This document shows, in pieces, positions 59,612-64,000 of a stretch of 64,000 nt of DNA (the stretch's first letter is position 1; each line of letters opens with the position of its first letter). The DNA is taken from assembly GCF_004005865.1 (NCBI RefSeq), contig NZ_SACN01000001.1:186001-250000 (forward strand). Reading direction: 5' to 3'. The notes under the pieces are model-generated. The model had not been told where the DNA came from. It searched no databases and was given only the letters and a program-made list of their open reading frames with translations. Origin of the DNA: Sphingomonas crocodyli (GTDB lineage Bacteria > Pseudomonadota > Alphaproteobacteria > Sphingomonadales > Sphingomonadaceae). A program made the position numbers and the translations under genes.

Positions 59612-60982
59612 TTGGCCTTCCGTCTCTGGAAGGATCCGCGCCTGTCAGCCGAGCCTGAAACCATCGCGGCCCCGCACCAAAGGGGCGTGATCCGCCGTCA
59701 TATCCGGATCCTGGCGCCGTTCACGGCGCTGCTCCTCGGCTTCATGGCCCTGCTGCTGATCCGCGCGCCGATGCCGCTCGAACGCCAGCGCGAACTGTGC
59801 GTCATCAACATTCAGGTCGCGCCCAACGTCCGCCTTCTCCTCAACTGCGATTCGGCCGAGTTCATGCGGCTGGGCTATGCGCCATCGGGGCTGATGGAGG
59901 TTGGCAATGCCCGCCAGTCGCGCCCCCTGTTCGTCGCGGGCGCTTATGCTCTGTCCTGGGTGTTCAAGCCGGTCGCTGCATTGCTCCAGCCGCTGGTGCC
60001 GACCGATGGCGGCCCCAATCCGCGCGGCGCGGGCAAGGTGGAGTTCGGGCTGCAGAACATGCTCGCCACCTACCTCGCCTATCTGACGATCAACGTCGCC
60101 TGCGTGCTGGCAAGCTGGCTGGTGCTCGTGCGGCTGACGGCGCCGGGATCGGTTCGAGCCGCCGGCTTCGCGGTGATCTGCGCCGGCACGATCCTGTTCG
60201 CGAACGACGTGAGCAAGGCGTTCCTCTGGTCCCCGCATACGCAGATGCTCAACATCCTGGTGCCGATGGTCGCCTGCATCATCATCGCCCGGCCGCCCGC
60301 GATGCGGATGGGGCTGGCGATCGCGGCCGTCGCGGGTGTAGCGATGCTGATATACGCCAATGCGATGATCCTGTTCGGCGCGCTGCTGATCGCGCTGTTC
60401 AAGCGCCCGGCGAAAACCCCGATCCACAATATCGGCATGGTAGTCGCCTATGCCTTGCTGTTCGCCGTGCCGACGCTGGGCTGGGGAGCGTTGGTGCGCC
60501 TGCTGGTCGGATCCTATTACGTCATCGAAGCGCAGAAATATGACGAGTTCGTCTGGGTTCTGAACGCTGCAATGGCTGGCCCAGCGACCTTCGTGACGGC
60601 GGTGTGGACCATGTCGTGGTTCTTCATCCGCCACGCTTTGCTCTACACGATTCCCCCCTTGATCTTCGTCCTGTTCGCGGCAGCCCATGCGGCGCGGCAT
60701 GGGCGCGCGGCCTTTGACAAGTGGTGGGCGGGGCTGCGGCCTTTACTCGCGGCGCCTTTGCTCGCCAGCGGGCTGTCGCTGGGCTTCTTCATCTTCGTCG
60801 GCTTCCAGTCGCCCCGGCTGGCCTATCCCGCGATCCCGCCGCTGGTCGCGCTCGCCGCCATCGCCCTGGTGCAGGCAAAGCGCGTGGGTGGTGGCTGGAC
60901 GGGCGCAGACCGCATCATCCTGGCGGCGCTGGCGATCGCCAATGCAGGCTATATCGTGGTCAAGGACGGCCCCTGGTCCTGA
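59612..60982 (+). CDS. polytopic membrane protein of unknown function
   Basis: 456 residues with an N-terminal anchor, a periplasmic segment (about 55-90, with Cys in RELCVINIQ and LLLNCDSAEF) and about nine later helices (for example YLTINVACVLASWLVLVRL, MRMGLAIAAVAGVAMLIYANAMILFGALLIALF). The plan resembles GT-C-type membrane glycosyltransferases or flippase-like proteins, but no signature acidic motif is clear. The TTG start at 59612 is uncertain; a GTG at 59687 is possible. The last 34 bases overlap the convergent small membrane gene. Confidence 0.65.
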   Translation: MAFRLWKDPRLSAEPETIAAPHQRGVIRRHIRILAPFTALLLGFMALLLIRAPMPLERQRELCVINIQVAPNVRLLLNCDSAEFMRLGYAPSGLMEVGNARQSRPLFVAGAYALSWVFKPVAALLQPLVPTDGGPNPRGAGKVEFGLQNMLATYLAYLTINVACVLASWLVLVRLTAPGSVRAAGFAVICAGTILFANDVSKAFLWSPHTQMLNILVPMVACIIIARPPAMRMGLAIAAVAGVAMLIYANAMILFGALLIALFKRPAKTPIHNIGMVVAYALLFAVPTLGWGALVRLLVGSYYVIEAQKYDEFVWVLNAAMAGPATFVTAVWTMSWFFIRHALLYTIPPLIFVLFAAAHAARHGRAAFDKWWAGLRPLLAAPLLASGLSLGFFIFVGFQSPRLAYPAIPPLVALAAIALVQAKRVGGGWTGADRIILAALAIANAGYIVVKDGPWS

Positions 60983-61236
60983 TCGCCCGACTTGCGGATC
61001 AGGTAGCGATAGACGCCGATCAGGTTGATCGCGAACAGGACGATATTCTGCACCCCGATCCCCTTCGCCTCTGGCCCCAGAAAGCCCCACAGGATCAGCG
61101 CGATCGACGATGTGACGAAGATGACGAAGCCGATCCCGGTCCAGCGCCGCCCCAGATCGAGCGACACGATCAGCGCCGCGATCGCGCCCGCCACCGCGCC
61201 ATAATATTGCAGCCCGGTGATCACCATATGGCCCAT
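60949..61236 (-). CDS. small three-helix membrane protein
   Basis: 95 residues with three hydrophobic segments (YYGAVAGAIAALIVSL, TGIGFVIFVTSSIALILWGFLG, QNIVLFAINLIGVYRYLI). It resembles short PnuC-like or half-transporter proteins but I cannot name a family. AGAGAGGGG lies six bases before the ATG. It is divergent from the large fusion gene and convergent with the polytopic membrane gene. Confidence 0.65.
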   Translation of the reverse strand: MGHMVITGLQYYGAVAGAIAALIVSLDLGRRWTGIGFVIFVTSSIALILWGFLGPEAKGIGVQNIVLFAINLIGVYRYLIRKSGDQDQGPSLTTI

Positions 61237-61322
61237 GTTCGGCCCCTCTCTTCATCCTCTTGATTAAGCCGTCCAACGCGCCTCTAACCTCGCGGGTTGC
61301 GTTGACATATGACGGGCGCGGA

Positions 61323-64000
61323 ATGGACGATCGGCCGATATTCTACGATGCCTCGGGCCGCCGCCGCCGTCGCTTCGCGCTGGCCATCGCGGCGTTCGTC
61401 GGGCTGGTGGTGCTGTCGGCAGGCATCTTCTTCGGATCGATCGTCGAGGTGCAGCCACAGCCCCCATTGCCCTTCGCGGTCGACAGCCCGCCGATCAAGC
61501 CGACTTCAGGCAAGGACACTGTGGTCCGCGACGGCGGGCGGCGCATCCGTCATCTGTGGCGCGATTTCGAACGATCGCTGACTGGCACGCGTCCCGCCAC
61601 CGGCCTGCCCCCCGAAAGCTATGCCTTCCACGCGCCGTGGGACGATGCATCCTCGGCCTCGCTCGCGCGGCATGTCGACGATGTCGACTGGGTGATCCCC
61701 GGCTGGATTTCGATCACCGGGCCGGATCACAAGGTGACGAGCTTCCCCGACACGCGTGGCAAGGCGGTGCTGAGCCGCGCGCATCATCGGCCGAAACTGA
61801 TGCCGATGGTGCAGAACGCGCTCGACGGCGGATGGGACGGCGGCGGGATCGCGGCCTTGCTCCACGATCCCGCCGCCCGCACGCGGACGCTCGATCGGGT
61901 CGAAAGGCTGCTGATCGACAATCAGGCGCGCGGCGTCTTCTTCGATTTCGAGGAACTGCCCGACAGTGCCCACGCCGATTATCGCGCCTTCCTGGCCGAG
62001 GCGCATGCCCGCCTTGCCCCGCGCAACATGATCGTATCGATCGCGGCGCCCGTCGCCGACGAGGCGTGGGATCTGAAGGCCTATGCGAAGGTCACCGACC
62101 GGCTGTTCCTGATGGCCTATGACGAGCATTCCGAAGTCGGCGATCCCGGCCCGATCGCGAGCACGCCGTGGTTCGCCAATTCGGTCGCGCGCGCAGTGCG
62201 CGGGCTGCCGCCGGCCAAGGTGGTCGTGGCGCTCGGCTCCTATGCCTATGATTGGCAGAAGGGCGGCGATGTCGTCGCCCATTCGGTCGAGGATGTGTGG
62301 CTGACGGCGCGTGAATCGGGCGTGGACGTCCGCTTCGACAAAGCCAGCGCGAACAGCGGCTTCGCCTATCAGGAAGGCAATGCCCGCCACGACATCTGGC
62401 TGCTCGATGCCGCCGCGATGCGCGCGCAGCTGACCGCGCTCCAGCGCCTCGGCCTCAACGCCACCGCTTTGTGGCGGCTGGGGACCGAAGATCCGTCGAT
62501 CTGGACGATGTTCGGGCGCGGCAAAGGGCGCGTGCCCCCCGCGACCGCAATCGAGAATATTCCCGCCGGCACCAATGTCGATATCGAGGGGACGGGCGAG
62601 ATATTGCGGATCGGGGCGGTGCCCGTGCCCGGTCATCGTATCGTCACCACCGACAAGGCAGGGGCAATCACCGACGTTCGCTTCGATCGGCTGCCCAGCC
62701 CCTATCAGATCGAGCGGACCGGCCACCGCCCCGGCATGATCGCGCTCACCTTCGACGACGGGCCCGATCCGGTGTGGACGCCCAAGGTGCTCGACATCCT
62801 GAAGGCCAATCGCGTTCCCGGCACCTTCTTCATGGTCGGCGAAAATGCGCTGACGCAGCGCCCGTTGATCGAACGGGTGATCCGCGAGGGGCATGAGGTG
62901 GGGAGCCACACCTACACCCACCCCAATCTGGCCAATGCCACCCCGCGCGAAACCGCGCTGGAGCTGAACGCCAACCAGCGGCTGTTTCAGGCCTATACCG
63001 GCCGGTCGCTGCGCCTGTTTCGCGCGCCCTATTTCGGCGATGCCGAGCCGACCACCGCCGACGAAATCGTGCCGATCGAGGAGGCGCAGAATCGCGGCTA
63101 CCTCTCGGTGGGCCTGCACGTCGACCCCGACGACTGGATGCGCCCCGGCGTCGATCAGATCGTCCAGCGCACGATCGACGGGGTGGAGGGCGCACGCGAC
63201 GATTACAGCGCCAATGTCGTCCTGCTCCACGATGCCGGCGGCGATCGCGCGCAGACGGTGGAGGCGCTGCCGATCATCATCCGCGAGTTGCGCGCGCGCG
63301 GCTATCGCTTCGTTCCGGTCTCGACGCTGGCGGGGCTGAGCCACGCCGCAGTCAATCCGCCGATCTCCAAGGGCGATCGCTTCGCGGCCGAGGCCGATCT
63401 GGCGATGTTCAGCGCACTGGGCGGGATCGTCATCGCGCTCAAATGGATCTTTGGGGTGGCGATCACCGTCGGCATAGTGCGCGCCATCGCATTGTCGGGC
63501 CTCGCTTTGTGGCAGGCGCGGCGGGAGCAGAAGACGGTGTTCCCGCCAATCGACCCCGATCGCTTCGTCACCGTGCTGATCCCCGCCTTCAACGAGGAGC
63601 GCGTGATCGAACGATCGGTGCGCCGCGTGCTCGACAGCCGCGAGGTGAAGATCGAGGTGATCGTGATCGACGACGGATCGAAGGACCGCACCTCCGCAAT
63701 CGTCGCGGAGACGTTCGCGGGCGACGATCGCGTCCGCCTGCTCACCCTCGAAAATGGCGGCAAGGCGCGCGCGCTCAACAAGGGGTTGGAACTGGTCCGC
63801 TCCGACCTCGTCATCGCGCTCGACGCCGATACCCAGTTCGAGCCGACGACGATCGCGCGCCTCGCGCGCTGGTTCGACGATCCGAAGCTGGGCGCGGTGG
63901 CGGGCAATGCGAAGGTGGGCAATCGCGTCAACCTCGTCACCCGCTGGCAGGCGCTGGAATATATCACCGCACAGAATCTGGAGCGGCGCGCGCTGGCGCG
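61323..64000 (+). CDS. GH18-like / NodB deacetylase / GT2 glycosyltransferase fusion (3' end beyond window)
   Basis: 892 residues are present. An N-terminal membrane helix (about 18-40) is followed by a periplasmic GH18-like barrel (about 95-440). In that barrel GVFFDFEELPD places Glu210 in the D-x-E position. A NodB polysaccharide deacetylase domain comes next (about 470-670): LTFDDGPDP with Asp478/Asp479, SHTYTH with His529/His533, and a VVLLHDAGG end. A membrane segment near 700-725 leads to a cytoplasmic GT2 domain (from about 748): TVLIPAFNEE, IDDGSKD (Asp783) and DAD (834-836). This joins synthesis, deacetylation and trimming of a polysaccharide in one chain, rather like PgaC and PgaB of poly-N-acetylglucosamine systems. 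Confidence 0.9.
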   Translation, partial: MDDRPIFYDASGRRRRRFALAIAAFVGLVVLSAGIFFGSIVEVQPQPPLPFAVDSPPIKPTSGKDTVVRDGGRRIRHLWRDFERSLTGTRPATGLPPESYAFHAPWDDASSASLARHVDDVDWVIPGWISITGPDHKVTSFPDTRGKAVLSRAHHRPKLMPMVQNALDGGWDGGGIAALLHDPAARTRTLDRVERLLIDNQARGVFFDFEELPDSAHADYRAFLAEAHARLAPRNMIVSIAAPVADEAWDLKAYAKVTDRLFLMAYDEHSEVGDPGPIASTPWFANSVARAVRGLPPAKVVVALGSYAYDWQKGGDVVAHSVEDVWLTARESGVDVRFDKASANSGFAYQEGNARHDIWLLDAAAMRAQLTALQRLGLNATALWRLGTEDPSIWTMFGRGKGRVPPATAIENIPAGTNVDIEGTGEILRIGAVPVPGHRIVTTDKAGAITDVRFDRLPSPYQIERTGHRPGMIALTFDDGPDPVWTPKVLDILKANRVPGTFFMVGENALTQRPLIERVIREGHEVGSHTYTHPNLANATPRETALELNANQRLFQAYTGRSLRLFRAPYFGDAEPTTADEIVPIEEAQNRGYLSVGLHVDPDDWMRPGVDQIVQRTIDGVEGARDDYSANVVLLHDAGGDRAQTVEALPIIIRELRARGYRFVPVSTLAGLSHAAVNPPISKGDRFAAEADLAMFSALGGIVIALKWIFGVAITVGIVRAIALSGLALWQARREQKTVFPPIDPDRFVTVLIPAFNEERVIERSVRRVLDSREVKIEVIVIDDGSKDRTSAIVAETFAGDDRVRLLTLENGGKARALNKGLELVRSDLVIALDADTQFEPTTIARLARWFDDPKLGAVAGNAKVGNRVNLVTRWQALEYITAQNLERRALA

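Noticed and set aside
61506..63344. 612-codon minus-strand open frame
   Set aside because: It is the complement of the GH18-NodB part of the fusion gene, where catalytic motifs are on the plus strand.

Overview
The window is a GC-rich (about two thirds G+C) chromosomal segment from an alphaproteobacterium. It most resembles a Sphingomonadaceae member (Sphingomonas-like). Grounds for this: a two-domain cold-shock protein, an NDUFA12-type complex I assembly protein beside mlaD/DUF2155/aat, a suf operon with a three-Cys Rrf2 regulator, DivK and MipZ cell-cycle proteins, a K+-independent proton pyrophosphatase, and scattered GTCACCCCGGACTTG-type intergenic palindromes. I saw no prophage, insertion sequence, integrase or CRISPR array. 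The segment looks like stable core genome with accessory genes threaded between core operons.

1-11.5 kb is the transcription/translation cluster, read on the minus strand: tRNA-Trp, secE, nusG, rplK, rplA, rplJ, rplL and the start of rpoB. It is interrupted twice. A TonB-like protein and an M20 peptidase lie between rplA and rplJ. An L,D-transpeptidase, a sulfatase, a MarR regulator, a DUF899 protein and a VOC protein lie between rplL and rpoB. 11.5-21 kb holds a fatty acyl-AMP ligase, recX, a double cold-shock protein, a DUF192 lipoprotein, NDUFA12, mlaD, DUF2155, aat, a SnoaL-like protein, DUF2306, a membrane LytTR regulator and two tandem paralogous small secreted proteins.

21-28 kb (minus strand) is an envelope and ribosome-maturation block: OPT transporter, nadD, rsfS, rlmH, envC, ctpA, a terminator, dsbB and COQ7. 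28-34 kb is a compact suf operon: Rrf2 regulator, sufB, sufC, sufD, sufS, a SufT-like gene and sufA. It has a candidate operator at its head and a palindromic repeat in its only wide junction. 34-44.9 kb carries an AraC regulator, pyrD, a gamma-glutamyltransferase, a long-chain acyl-CoA ligase, a LuxR-type regulator, an Lhr-like helicase and a phosphohexomutase.

44.9-51 kb contains a membrane J-domain protein translationally coupled to MipZ, then panC, a Sel1 protein and a DUF3572-HAD-RidA-GDPD-GNAT operon divergent from divK. 51-59.6 kb has rpmG, dps, a yybP-ykoY-type manganese riboswitch in front of a GDT1/UPF0016 cation exporter, then hisG-hisD-nusB-TauE-thiL and hppA. The end of the window carries a polytopic membrane protein, a small membrane protein and the first 892 residues of a GH18-NodB-GT2 fusion that runs off the edge.

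Many start sites were moved downstream of the longest open frame using Shine-Dalgarno spacing, ATGA/GTGA overlaps or signal-peptide position. GTG and TTG starts are common here.
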